Shown: in pieces, positions 47,931 through 59,230 of the stretch
Layout: each line of letters starts with the position of its first letter
Numbering within the stretch: position 1 is the first letter of the stretch
Source of the DNA: Rhabdornis inornatus
Lineage: Eukaryota; Chordata; Aves; Passeriformes; Rhabdornithidae
Direction of reading: 5' to 3'
Assembly (NCBI GenBank): GCA_013397075.1
Contig: VWZS01002702.1
Span: forward strand, 124,324 to 188,323
Length of the DNA: 64,000 nucleotides
Translations under genes and position numbers: made by a program
The notes under the pieces: generated by a model
Databases searched by the model: none
The model's input: the letters and a program-made list of their open reading frames with translations, nothing else
Told to the model about the DNA's origin: nothing

Positions 47931-50900
47931 TCACTGTTTTACAGGCTTCAGTAAGTGTTAAATTACAAGGAAAATTAAAAAACCCCAACAAACCACTTGC
48001 TGCATTATTTATTTTGGAGGGGTGTATTTTTTTATCCTTTAAAATTCTATTGGTTTATCATTATGTCTATTACTACAGGTTTGTCTGAGGTGATTTATTA
48101 CTATGTTCTTTGCATTGTCATGGGAATATTTGGCACCACTAACATGATGTTTAAACTTCAGACGGTGGAATTTGGTACTGGGGTCATACCAGGAACACAT
48201 GGTTTGTCCTAAATCCATGAATTTCTGTATGGTATTTTTCTAATACAGATTCACACCCTTCAGAACAGCTGAGGATGGGTGTCTTTGTTGACACTGGCAT
48301 TCATTCCAGTCTGATAGGAGATCTTAGAGATGTCACTGGAGCTTCTGAGACATTGCCTTTATTTTACACAGTATCCTGACCAGTCATACTGAGATTTGAA
48401 TTTGCTGACATCGAGTGCAGTGGAAGCAATATATTAGAATTTTCCATTTCTGCATCTACTGTGAGATGGAAAGCTTTCAAAAAACAGTAGCCCTCTATCT
48501 GGATGAGGGTACAAGCAGTAGATCAAAGTCTAGAACTAACTGTAATACATTTACCAGAGTATAGATGTACAGCTAGATATAGATATCCTGATGCACAGAG
48601 TAGGTAAATTTCTTACTTTTCAAGTTTGCTTTGTACTGACTGAGAATATGGACAATGGAAAAAGGAGACTAATGCATGTTAGAATGTATAGGTCTTCCTA
48701 ATGACCCCAAACATTTTTAATGGTGTATTTATTCATCACTAAGTACTATGGCATGACATAAGAGCATAATTTTTGGAGAATCTCCCCTGCCACTCTCCTT
48801 CCCTTCTCCTGTTTCTTTCTTTCTCACCCTTTTTCCCGACCTTTCCTTCTACTTCTTCCTTTCTTCTGTTACTTTTTCTCCTCTCCTCTCCTCTCCTCTC
48901 CTCTCCTCTCCTCCTTCATTCCCTGCAACATCCTGTTCTCTCTCTTGCCCACTTTCCCTGTTTGCCCCCTTCCCCTGGTGCAAAACTTCCACCTTTTACA
49001 CTATGTTAACTCTATTTATCTCCTTGGAAGTTGTCCCAGCCTATCTTACCTTCCACTTTTTAAAAGAATATTATTTCAATCACTTAAAACATATATATAT
49101 CATTATGTAGTTTCTGTATTTTTCTTGGAAAAATTTTCACCATAGGCATGTTTAGGGAAGAGATTCAAAACATTTACCCACCATGGTGTGTATCTAATCA
49201 TACAGTATCGTTCTCTTTTTATAAAGAGGCTGAAAACAGGACCAATCCAGCTCATGGACTGGAATCTATTATCACAATACTAAATTTTGATTCTCCTTTC
49301 TCACCATCTCAAACAGCAGGTTAATGGACAGTCATATTTAGCCAAAAATTCTCTCTAGGAATCATAGAATTGTAAAAAAGAAAGCATTTGAATGTTTTTT
49401 TTTTTTTGCTTTCCTATTTTAAATGATCTTTTCCTTAGTGCTGTATTTTCTTTTTTTACAGTGACTGTATTCATCTGTCATTCTGCTTAAGCAGTCACTC
49501 TTTAGGTCTTGATTATCCTTGCTTTGGGCAATCCCTTCTCTTTTAAATAATATGATGAAAGCAGATCCAGTGAGGCTTACACAATGAGACCTTTAAGGTG
49601 CTGCTCAATCCTATCTGGTCTTGCTGAGACAAAGATTGGTCTCTCATTCCACAGGATTCATGATCACAAACACAGCTGTTATTATGCTTACAAAAAGTAT
49701 CCTATGATGCAAATACTTAATACCTATATCAATGAAAGAGACTGGCATTGCTCTTTCTGCTGCTGCTTGATTTACTGTTAAGAGAAATGTTTGTTGGTTC
49801 CAGGGAACAAACACATTTCAATTGGGATGCTCACCGCAGTCGTTCTGGATGAACACTGTATTGCCTCTCAACACACTCTTGATTAATTTTAACAGAAAAA
49901 AGCAAAAAGAAATTAAAATTTTAACTGGGTTTCACTTATATTGATAATACTCAATATCCATGTAGGCAGGTTGGTTCATGTCCCTCAGCAGAATCTTTGT
50001 GGATGACCCCTGTGACAGTTCTGGGGTCTTCAGGCAAGATTTGTATCTAATAAGTGATGGAAACAGTGTAAAACCCCACAGGTTTGTCACCAAGTTCAGA
50101 GTCAATGCCAACAGCAGTTGTGTGCCTCTCTGAAGCCATTGATTAAAACCCCTAAATGCCTCTTAAATGTGTGTTACGCATTGTGAATAGTTCTGATGCT
50201 CTGTTATGTGGCTGAATAAATAATTTAAATGGTTGAAGAGGCTGGACTGACCTTTGCCACAAGTTGGGATAAAGAGTCCCAGTTTGTTTTAGCATCTTCT
50301 TTGGGTTTGGAACTGAGGCTGTAAAATCTTCAACTGCTTCACATCAAATGCCTCTTTCTGTGAAGAGTCTGCCTGGCTAGCACGGACTCCTCACTTGCTG
50401 GGCCTCCCTTACAGGAGGAGTGTGAATGTTTCCTGTTAGAGCAAAGATACCAAATCCTTTCCAGAGGTGTATGCTTCCTTCCTTTATGTCTTTGTGCAGC
50501 TGTACAATCCCACTCAGAGTCTAGCTCTTGTGTAATCAGTTTCTGAACATAAAATGTTCATAATGCTTTAATATATATATATTTTTTTCACTTCTAAACC
50601 ATGAAATGAAAAAAAAAATCCTGTTCAGAAGCATATCTAACTCAGTTTAGGCTTGTGGTTAAAATCTATTTATTGGAATGGACTCTGAAAGGGTGGCTGG
50701 AATAAGAACATTCTTGTAAGTGATCAGTCAATTTTAATGCTTTGATACTTGAATTTATATAGTTAAGCCAAGGGATTTTTTTAAACTTGTTTTGTTTAGG
50801 GAAAATTTCACAGAACTACATAAACATAATCACTGAGGATTTTTAAGTGTTTTTATGGGGTCATTGACACCAGAAAAAGAAGACAAAAATAAATTTGAAG

Positions 50901-51179
50901 CCAGAAAAAAGAAGGAGATTAGTACAAGTAGGAATAAAAAGTTAAATAATTTGTTAATAGTAACACTGAATAAAGTGAATTCCTAAAGTGAAAGAAACTG
51001 TATAGATTTCCTCTGGCACTCTGGAAAATCTTTTTAAATTATAAAAAAGCAGAAATAATAAATTGCACCAAGGTTTTTGTGGGAAACTATGAGATTTTCT
51101 GATAGGGAAGTTTCCACATCAGAGATGCAAAGCTGGGCTAGATAGAAATACCAGGGTTTTGTCTTAGGTAAGGTTTACA
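47931..51179. other. Intergenic, no gene recognised
   Basis: AT-rich sequence with a pyrimidine-rich tract at 48774-48985 and T runs near 49396-49407. No coding exon or identifiable transposon, apart from a CR1-like word near 49357 too short to call. Confidence 0.65.
48774..48985. repeat. Polypyrimidine tract with (CTCTC)n at 48878-48912
   Basis: About 210 bases that are overwhelmingly C/T on the plus strand, with seven CTCTC-type pentamers at the core. The 78-codon Ser/Leu/Pro-rich open frame across it is a by-product of the composition. Confidence 0.85.
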
Positions 51180-51500
51180 AACCTGCACAGCCCTTTCTTT
51201 TGGCTGTGCTTTGAGATGCTTGGGCACTATAAATATTGCAGAAATAAAATTTTTATCATGACAGCATAAGACTCCACTGATGGCACCTGCCAACAGTTCC
51301 TTACCTGTGTTATCTCTACAGTGGCCTTAGCTTTTAAATAGTTCTTTCATTGGAGAGGAAGGAAAGGTCAGTGATCTCTTATTGTTCAACACCACCGAGG
51401 GGTTTCCGGAGATTGGCAGCCAGCAGAACCTTGCAGGGAAAGTGCTGGAGAGTGCTGCCAGCACAGGCTTGCATAGATCAGCATTTCATTACAGAAATAG
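51180..51500. promoter_or_regulatory. Candidate conserved non-coding element
   Basis: Mixed-composition unique sequence, with CACTATAAATATTGCAG, TTATCATGACAGCATAAG and GATTGGCAGCCAGCAG. Called only on texture; low certainty. Confidence 0.2.
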
Positions 51501-53059
51501 CAAATGACTGATGTATTTTCTAGGTCAAGGTGGAAAAAGTTAAATAAGGATACTGACAACTTGAGTTACGGAAGGTGGCCGTTGTGTGCAGTATTCCACC
51601 AGCTGTGGATGGACAGTGTAATCCTCTTTTCTTTATATTGTATAACAATACTTAAGTATTTCTTCCCTGAAACCTATTGTGTGTTTGGATATACCAGAGG
51701 AGCTACAAGTACTTACCTGAAATAATTTTAGATTCTTTATTTAGTTGTGATTTAGATTTAGCCATGATTTAGAGAGAGAAAAAAAGTAGTTTTGTAAAAG
51801 CTTTAAAGCATTTGCTCTTTTCCCCAAAATGCTTTTCATAATCACAGCATCTGATTTGAGATGGTGGAACTGAGGGTTTCAGGGATGCGACTTAGGAAAC
51901 TGAAGATATCAAGAGGAAGAATGGCTTCTAAGGCAACAGGATGGTGTCTCCAGATCCTTCAGTTGAGAAGGCTCAACAATAAAAAACAGCATTGAAAGAT
52001 CATTGAAAGACTTCTTTAAGACAGCTAATTAGTTCCTGTCCTCTAATTATTGTTCAGTTTTAACTATTTCTTAGTTGTTTTACTTTCCTGAAAGTAAGAA
52101 AAATGAAGAGGTTCTGCCATTAAAAAATCATAAGAGTAATCTTTTCTGGTAATTTATCAGTTCAGTGCACTGCCAAGCAACTTTTAAAGTGGATTTTGGC
52201 AAAATTTCATGAAAATTATTTCCTTTTCAAAAGTATAACAAATAATTGCCTTTCTTCTATATCACTTTGCTCCTTCTCTGTAGAGAGAAGCATATTTGTT
52301 TATTTAGGGTAGCTATTTGGAGATTTAAAGTTAGAATTTGCACAATTCAGAGGGAAGTCTGTGTAAATGTGACATGGACACAAGTGACAGGAGCTGATCT
52401 TTCACATTCGGAATTCTTCTCTCAAGGCAGTTTTGATGCAGAGCAGGTGGCTTGGCAGATAGAGCTCCACCTGGATAAACCATGGGACACCAAAATAGCC
52501 TGTTACCTACTGACATGCAGGAACCACAACAGGAAATTGAGATGAAGTATGAAAACCTTTTTGCGACAAATTCAGACAGCTTTTCTGCTAAGGTGGATCA
52601 AGGAAAATATTATAAATTTATTTGGGTTAATACTGAATGTTTCTTAATTTTCTTTTATTTTATTTTTGTATTTTTGTATTTAATTTCTTACATTGTTAAT
52701 CAGTTTTGGATTATCACAAAAGCAAACTATGGGCAGAAAATTTAGAATATAATTGTGTATTTGTAGTTGCAGAGAAAGGAGAGCTGCAGGTTTTAATTCT
52801 GAGGTCATTTCACAATCCTTATCAGGTAAAATCTGGTGAGGTTGTGTTACGCAAACTTGGGTCACCTTGAGTAAATGAAAATAAAAGTTCTCTTTTAAAG
52901 TTGAATGTATTTCAAGTTTTAGAAAATCCCATTTTATACTTAGTCGTTGCAAAAACTCAGAGTTTTGTCCACAAGACAACTTAGAGTTGTCACCAAGCTG
53001 CCAGATAAAAAGCTTATATTGTTCAGGAAAATATATTACAATTTTATCTACTTGTACTG
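51501..53059. other. Intergenic, no gene recognised
   Basis: AT-rich unique DNA. Open frames of up to 99 codons at 52246-52545 and 52680-52979 overlap on opposite strands, with no recognisable protein. Confidence 0.65.
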
Positions 53060-53480
53060 TTCAATAAAACATTAGTATCTCAGCATTTTTATTTAACAAT
53101 AGGCAACCTTAGGCCAGTAATTATGCAACAATTATAATAATAAAAACTGTCCCCTGCTGCTCACCTAGAAACAAGAATATATTAAACCACTACTAACCAT
53201 CTAAAAGGAAAGCACAAACTACACTCATTTTTAATGCCCCTGCAGTGCACCATGGGAAGCTAATAATTCACCCTCTAATTAGTATCCCTTCTGCTGCTGT
53301 TGGCGCAAGGACAGACAAAGAGGCATCCGCTTCATTACAAACTTGCCTTGGTAATCTTTAAATGTCTTTCTTCTCTGCAGGTCGAACGCATGGAGCAGGG
53401 GCAAATAGAATGTACAATTAAAAAAGGTTTGCTGGTATCACTACTCTGACCATGCATCCTGAGTCTAATGAGTGCACTAG
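53060..53480. promoter_or_regulatory. Candidate conserved non-coding element
   Basis: Contains CCAGTAATTATGCAAC, GCTAATAATTCACC, CTCTAATTAGTATCCC and CTTCATTACAAACTTGCC, in repeat-free sequence. TTAATGCCCCTGCAGTGCAC lies between the sites. Texture of a homeodomain-bound enhancer; conservation untested. Confidence 0.35.
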
Positions 53481-55319
53481 AAAGGGGGAAAAAAACCAAG
53501 CCATTTGAATGTAGTCATTCTCTTTTTTGGCTATATTATAATTCTTCCTTCTTTTCCTTCATTAGTGTCTACATTAGGAGGAAAAGGAATACACCCATGG
53601 GGTAAAGATTTGATAACTTCACAGCATACCTGCAATGACAGTGTTGTTTAGACTTTGAGCAGTTGGTAAATATTATACATCTAGTTTAAGAAAAAGTGAA
53701 TGACAGTAGACCTTAATTAATGCTTGAGAAGATTAACTGTTTCAAGGGGAATGTACCAATTTTAATACATTTCTCTTTTAAAACCAGAATGATTTTGCAC
53801 AGGGCACTCCAGGTTTGAAATATGCAAAGCATTTCTACATAATTTTAGTACTGTGGTGATTATAGTGATCATAGTATTACAGTGATGCTTTCCTTTAATG
53901 GTCTTGTTTACACATGCACAGTGTATTTGTTGATTAATTTTCACTTATAGAAAATGTTGCATGCCTGAGGATATTTTCAACTTGCCAATACACAGCTGTT
54001 TCTAGTTATTATAGAGAAATTTTAGTTTTCACAATGGCCTGCTGGTGCTGTCAGAAGAAAGGCCAGCAGTGTACTGGACAGCACTAGGAACTTGTGCTCT
54101 GGTTCAAATTTGACTTAAATCAGTGGTGTTATTTCCATTTCATTGCTGTGTAGTGGTCTCTGTGAAGCCCATTAGTAGGCTCATAACAAAGCTAAGTGTG
54201 ATGCTGCCTCTTCTGTTAATTTTGAGGATTACTTATTAAGTAATCAGAGGACATGCCTCTTCATCCCTATTTAAATCCAGTCTTGCTCTCTATGAGATTG
54301 TGCTTGTGTAATCACTAGGAGAGCTGGGTGTGCTCAGGACAGTTGAATATCATGTGACATTCTTATGTACAGTCAAAAGAAAATTCAAAAGTGAATGATC
54401 ACAGTAACCAGCTTAAAATTTTACCTTTTATTTTGATATACATCTGTAAAGCTCTCTGCTGAATAGGTAATTAAACTTTTTTAAAAAAAATAAATATGTA
54501 GTTTGAAGAAAGTTAGTGGGGCCCCATAATCCTTCCACTTGGATATTGTAACCTAAGAGCAGGTGAGTACTGGATTATCAGTATGTAAATTACTCATAGT
54601 ACTAAAAAAGTTCCTTAGTTAGTTTTTAGTTTTAATATTAATTAAAGGAGCCACAAGGGAAGTGAAGGAGTGTTGTCTGTAAAATGAAATGGGGTCTTCA
54701 TTTGTTGTTCCCTCCATCTAAAATAAAGATATTCCAGAGGTTCTTATTGGAGAGTAAAAGGACATATAGTACATGTGGTAGAAAAAAATTGTTTGCTTCC
54801 ATTCAAATGGTGCTTCACTCTTGATCTCAGTTTGTCCTAATTCAAATGTGCACAAATTAAGACGTGAGAAAAGTTGCTATATTGGGCCATGTGTACACTT
54901 GAAAAGGAAGTTGAGGCCATTTTAGATTATCCTAGGATTCATGTTGGGAAATAAAAGATCTGGAGGTTCTGATGTAAAATCAAAGACGAAAAATTTATGG
55001 GGAGCTTACAAGTTTTTGTCAGTACTGTATCTGTCTGGAGAATAAAAGGAGGACTTAATCAAATAGTTCCATAAATTTAGGCTCGGCACTGAATTCTCTT
55101 AAAAATGTCAAAATTGGATTTGGTTGGCACTCAATAGTACAAAATTATTTTCTAAGGAGTTATTCTCCATTTCTATTATTGGAGTATCTTGATAAGAAAA
55201 TAATTGGCTATAAATTAGAATATGTTGGTTTAGTGCTTCATGAAGGCACACTTTGCATGAGTAGGAATGAAGCAAAACCAAAATCCTAATGATAGTCTCT
55301 TCTAAAACAAACATGTGTT
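53481..55319. other. Intergenic, no gene recognised
   Basis: AT-rich DNA; includes a 19-base palindrome at 54227-54245. No coding signal. Confidence 0.65.
54227..54245. repeat. Near-perfect palindrome, 9-bp arms
   Basis: GATTACTTA, one T, then TAAGTAATC. Could be a paired homeodomain-type site (two inverted GATTA cores) or chance. Confidence 0.85.
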
Positions 55320-55520
55320 TGTAATAATGACTAAACCACAGGTCACTTGGTTAATTGCTAATGACATGGTGGATTTAATGGATCTGGATGTAGCCCTAGG
55401 ACACTTTCTATAACTGGCCATTAATCTCAACACAAATACTTTCTGACTCAGTCATTATTGCTTATTGATCTGACTGACACACTTGAGCATAACTTGTTAC
55501 TATCTTATGAATGGCTTCTC
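55320..55520. promoter_or_regulatory. Candidate conserved non-coding element (homeodomain-rich)
   Basis: GGTTAATTGCTAATGACATG, GGATTTAATGGATC, GGCCATTAATCTC and AGTCATTATTGCTTATTGAT occur within 200 bases. Inference from motif density only. Confidence 0.3.
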
Positions 55521-57639
55521 TTCCAGTGGTGCACTGCATCAGGGTACATTGTTTTCCATAAAATAATATATTAAGTCTCTATTTTTTATGGTTGACTAGA
55601 AACAGCAATGTCTGGACTAGCAAAACTCTGTGGTGGACAGACTCACAAATGTGTCCTTGGCCAGGTCCCAGTTCCCACGAGAAGGAGACCTTTATGGGCA
55701 AAAAGATTGAGCAACCCATATGAAGAGTTCTTTTTATTGCTGTTCCTTTCAACAGAATCATGCCTGGCTTGCTCACCATGGTGTATTCCCTGTGGAGTCA
55801 GTTCCTTGATTTCACTTTCTCAGAAAGGTTTACACTCTGGAAGAGGAAAAAAAACCTAGACACAGCTTCCTGGTTTTATGTTTTGTACCTCCACAGAGTC
55901 ATTTTGTAAATCTCTATATCCTGAGTCTCAAATGAGGCCTTCTCTGACATTCTGGCCAAAGGGGAAGCTGTGCTCCATTCTTGTTCTGCCTCTCACGTCA
56001 CCTTCAAAGTTTGATGCTGGGAAATTCTGCTTGGTTTTGTAATGACTGGTGGCAACTTGAGGAATTATTACAATAATTGTAATATTACAATATATTACAA
56101 AAATATATTAGAGTTCAAATATTGGTAAATACATGTGTATAGATTCCAGATGCATAACAGTGATATTTTAATTATGTTACTTTATTTATTTTTTGGCCTT
56201 AATTCTCAGAAATATCACTACTCTGCAGAAATTAATCATGTAAGTCAAATTAACATTGATAATTTTTAATCTAGAGAATGTGTATTTCTCAATTATTGAT
56301 CTAGATAAACAGCTTACAGAAGGTTTTAGCTCAAGACTGGGGTTAAATTTTGAAAATGATTATTGGCTGCTTTCAATTTCTGCTATAAATACAATACTTT
56401 TCTCAAGCACACCACATGTTCCTGTTTGGTGAAAAGTGACATTTTTCTGAGGAAAAGAAGTAGTCTTTTCTTTTCTGAGGAAAAAAGTTTTCTTTTCTGA
56501 GGAAAAGAAGTAGTAGAATTACTTAATGTCTAAATTAATCACTACTTCCAGGAAATTAATTTTGTTTGTTGCCTCAGCATGACAGAAAGCATAGGTAAGA
56601 AGTCCTGAATGTTTGTGAGATAATCTTCTTGTGTGCTGTACCATATCTGAAAGGTCATACACCATAATAAAAGGTGTAAAATTGTTGTTGGGAAGACAGA
56701 AGGTAGCAATGGACTCCATGTCATCAGCACTTTGGATTAAGTTTTTAGTGCATCTGAATTCTGCCACATTGACTGCAGCTGTCTCCAAAGGCTTTAGAAC
56801 ATAGTTTTGTGCCCACTAAATCACTGACAACTTTCTCTGGTGGTTTCAATGCAACTGGTTTTGATTTCTAGTTTCCACAGTGAGACTAAGAATGGACAAA
56901 TAAAAAAGAAAATGAAATAGTAATTAATAAAGCAGATAAAAGATAGAATTGTGACATCATTCCTAAATAGCTTTTTAAAAAGATATATACTTTTCATACT
57001 GATCCATTGATCTTCCATCTCACAGGTCTCAAAAATGACTTTGTGGTATGTAATATATAGGAGACAAATGAGTAAAGGATAACTAAATGCATAATTACCG
57101 TTTCTTAAGCTAACTTTCAGAAGCAAACCTGCTGCAGCAATGTAATGCAACATAATGCTAGTTTTTTTATACACCATAGATCCTACATTCCTTATGTGTT
57201 TTCAAAAATTCTCTAGGATAAAGCACATACTGGCCTAGTACACAAAATTAAAAGCTTAAACCACTATATTCCACACTGCTGTATATATTCCTCAAGCTTA
57301 AAGAGTATAGGGTTGCAGAATATTTAGAACATCTTAGACTTAGAGTTCTGAAAAAAGGGGAAATAAATCCTCAAAATTTTATGATGCAAAAATATTTGCC
57401 TCGTAGTGTGTAATTGAATAGTAAGTTTGCCATCACTGTCACATATATTGTCACGTATATTTTTACATATATTGTTGCATTTAAAGGAGTGGGAAAGCCC
57501 AATGTAAGTAATGACCATGAAGTTCTGAAGGGCTCCTATAGGTAGTGACAATTTTGACGTGTGAGAAGGTCATGTTTAAAATGTATTTGTTAGAAGTTAT
57601 TTGTACCTATTTTTGAGCACTTCTTGTTTGCAACTCTTA
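55521..57639. other. Intergenic, no gene recognised
   Basis: AT-rich DNA with a short local tandem repeat at 56442-56516 and a loose repeat of CACATATATT/CACGTATATT/ACATATATT units at 57438-57475. Open frames of up to 118 codons are not gene-like. Confidence 0.65.
56442..56516. repeat. Local tandem repeat, three copies of CTGAGGAAAA unit
   Basis: CTGAGGAAAAGAAGTAGT occurs at 56447 and 56497, with a shortened copy (CTGAGGAAAAAAG) between, each preceded by TTTTC-rich sequence. Looks like a recent slippage or duplication event. Confidence 0.85.
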
Positions 57640-57960
57640 TTAATAACAAAACATTTAGTACACCATGGCCCTTTAGAGGACTACATTGCAAATTACATTT
57701 CTTTTCTGAGTTGGGCTGCTGTTACTGGGCTGAATATGCTGTGCATGCATGGGATCGAATGATTATTAATAGTTCTAGTCTTTCCTGGGTTGCTAGCTGC
57801 ACAATAATGAAAAAAAAAGCATCATGGCCAAGGTACAAATCAGATGCAAATATCACCTGTGAACTTCTCATTCTAAATTTGTACAAAGCAATTAAAAGTC
57901 CCTGTACTTACATATTTCTTTTAGACTGCTCTAATGGTTTGGAAGTAGCAAAGTAAGATA
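57640..57960. promoter_or_regulatory. Candidate conserved non-coding element (octamer plus E-box)
   Basis: A perfect POU octamer ATGCAAAT (57844-57851) lies two bases from the E-box CACCTG (57854-57859); AATGATTATTAATAG lies upstream. A 110-codon open frame spans it but has no recognisable similarity. Confidence 0.3.
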
Positions 57961-58106
57961 GACGTTCTGATTAGAAGAGACCAGCACTTCCCAGATCAAT
58001 AAGAACACAGAATTTCCTAATACCTTCTGTACCTCTGGATGAGGGATTTTCTTCCACTGACTTTCAGTATAGAGGTACTCACAGAAATTTATAATTATAA
58101 AATAAG

Positions 58107-58125
58107 AGGGTTTTCCCCCCCCCAA
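58107..58125. repeat. C9 homopolymer tract
   Basis: GGGTTTTCCCCCCCCCAACTT: a run of nine C, unusual in this AT-rich stretch. Confidence 0.75.
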
Positions 58126-58659
58126 CTTCTGAAATAATATAATTTTTCCTACAAATATAGTTGTCCTGCTATATATATTGCAGTAAAATTCATGTGTTTC
58201 ATGTTACTTAAACTGTATGAACTTTTGGGCACAGGTATATCCATGTCATGTATGTGACAAACAAATGAAGGTTCTCTGATGTGCAATGGAACAAGGGACT
58301 TTTTTCATTACTTCAGGTATAATTGGTGGATGAACAAGGGTTGGGAACTTGGAGGTTTTAGACTGAAACACTGAACAAGCTTTCCATTTAGGGAAAATGA
58401 AAATGTTATGTTATGATAATTATAGAGTGGATGAATCACAGTTTGGTATAAAAAGAAGTAAACTTTATTATGCTTCTCACTTTCCTTTTTTATTATAGAT
58501 TATGCTTTCAAGGATTGTTCGATTTTGTCAAATGCTTGCTTGTGAATTTTTTTCATAGAATTATTGCATTTGCCTCTCTAGTCTATTTCTGCTTTTTTCT
58601 GATGATTTTTTTTCTTTTAATCTGCAAATTCATTGATGCAGCATCTTTTTCTCAGCTGA

Positions 58660-59230
58660 AAGAAACAGTTTGAGGAGTTGAATTGCTGTGACAGGATTAC
58701 AACAGCATGTTAGCTCTGTCTGTCTGTCTCGCTCCTTTAGCAGTACTGCTGGCTGCTTCTTCTATGTAGGGTAGTAATTATTCACTGATTTACTTCACTT
58801 CATGTCATCTGCCTCCAACTTTTCCAATCCCTATTAAACAGGATGAAAAGAGAGACTTTAAAGAAGTGGTTGCCTAAGGAGAAGGGAGGGTTTTGATGCT
58901 ATTCCTAAGACAAGTAATGAAGAGCTTGCATTATCTCAGGGCCAGTATCTCAGTATTAATTATTTGAGCACCTGTAAAATAAATTGAGAAGCTGATTTCC
59001 TCTATGGAGCCAAGTAGGAAGGTAAGGGATGCTTATCCCTGAACATTTGAGCTTTTTCCATAAAGAATCTGCTGTACTATTTCTGTAGCATTAGAGCCGT
59101 GCAGCCCACCACAGTGACAGGCTTTTAATGCCAAGTCATACTGGCCTGCTAGCCTCACATACTTTCAAATGTGCTGCTCTCCAAACCAGTCTCTGCTTCC
59201 ATGGTCCCAATGTCTTTCCTGCTGTTGGAG
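58660..59230. promoter_or_regulatory. Candidate conserved non-coding segment
   Basis: Unique sequence with GGTAGTAATTATTCACTG, CAGTATTAATTATTTGAG and GGCTTTTAATGCCAAG. A (CTGT)3 run lies near 58718. Low certainty. Confidence 0.25.

Noticed and set aside
49355..49378. AATCATAGAATTGTAA, like a reversed CR1 terminal repeat
   Set aside because: A single short word with no adjoining CR1 body.
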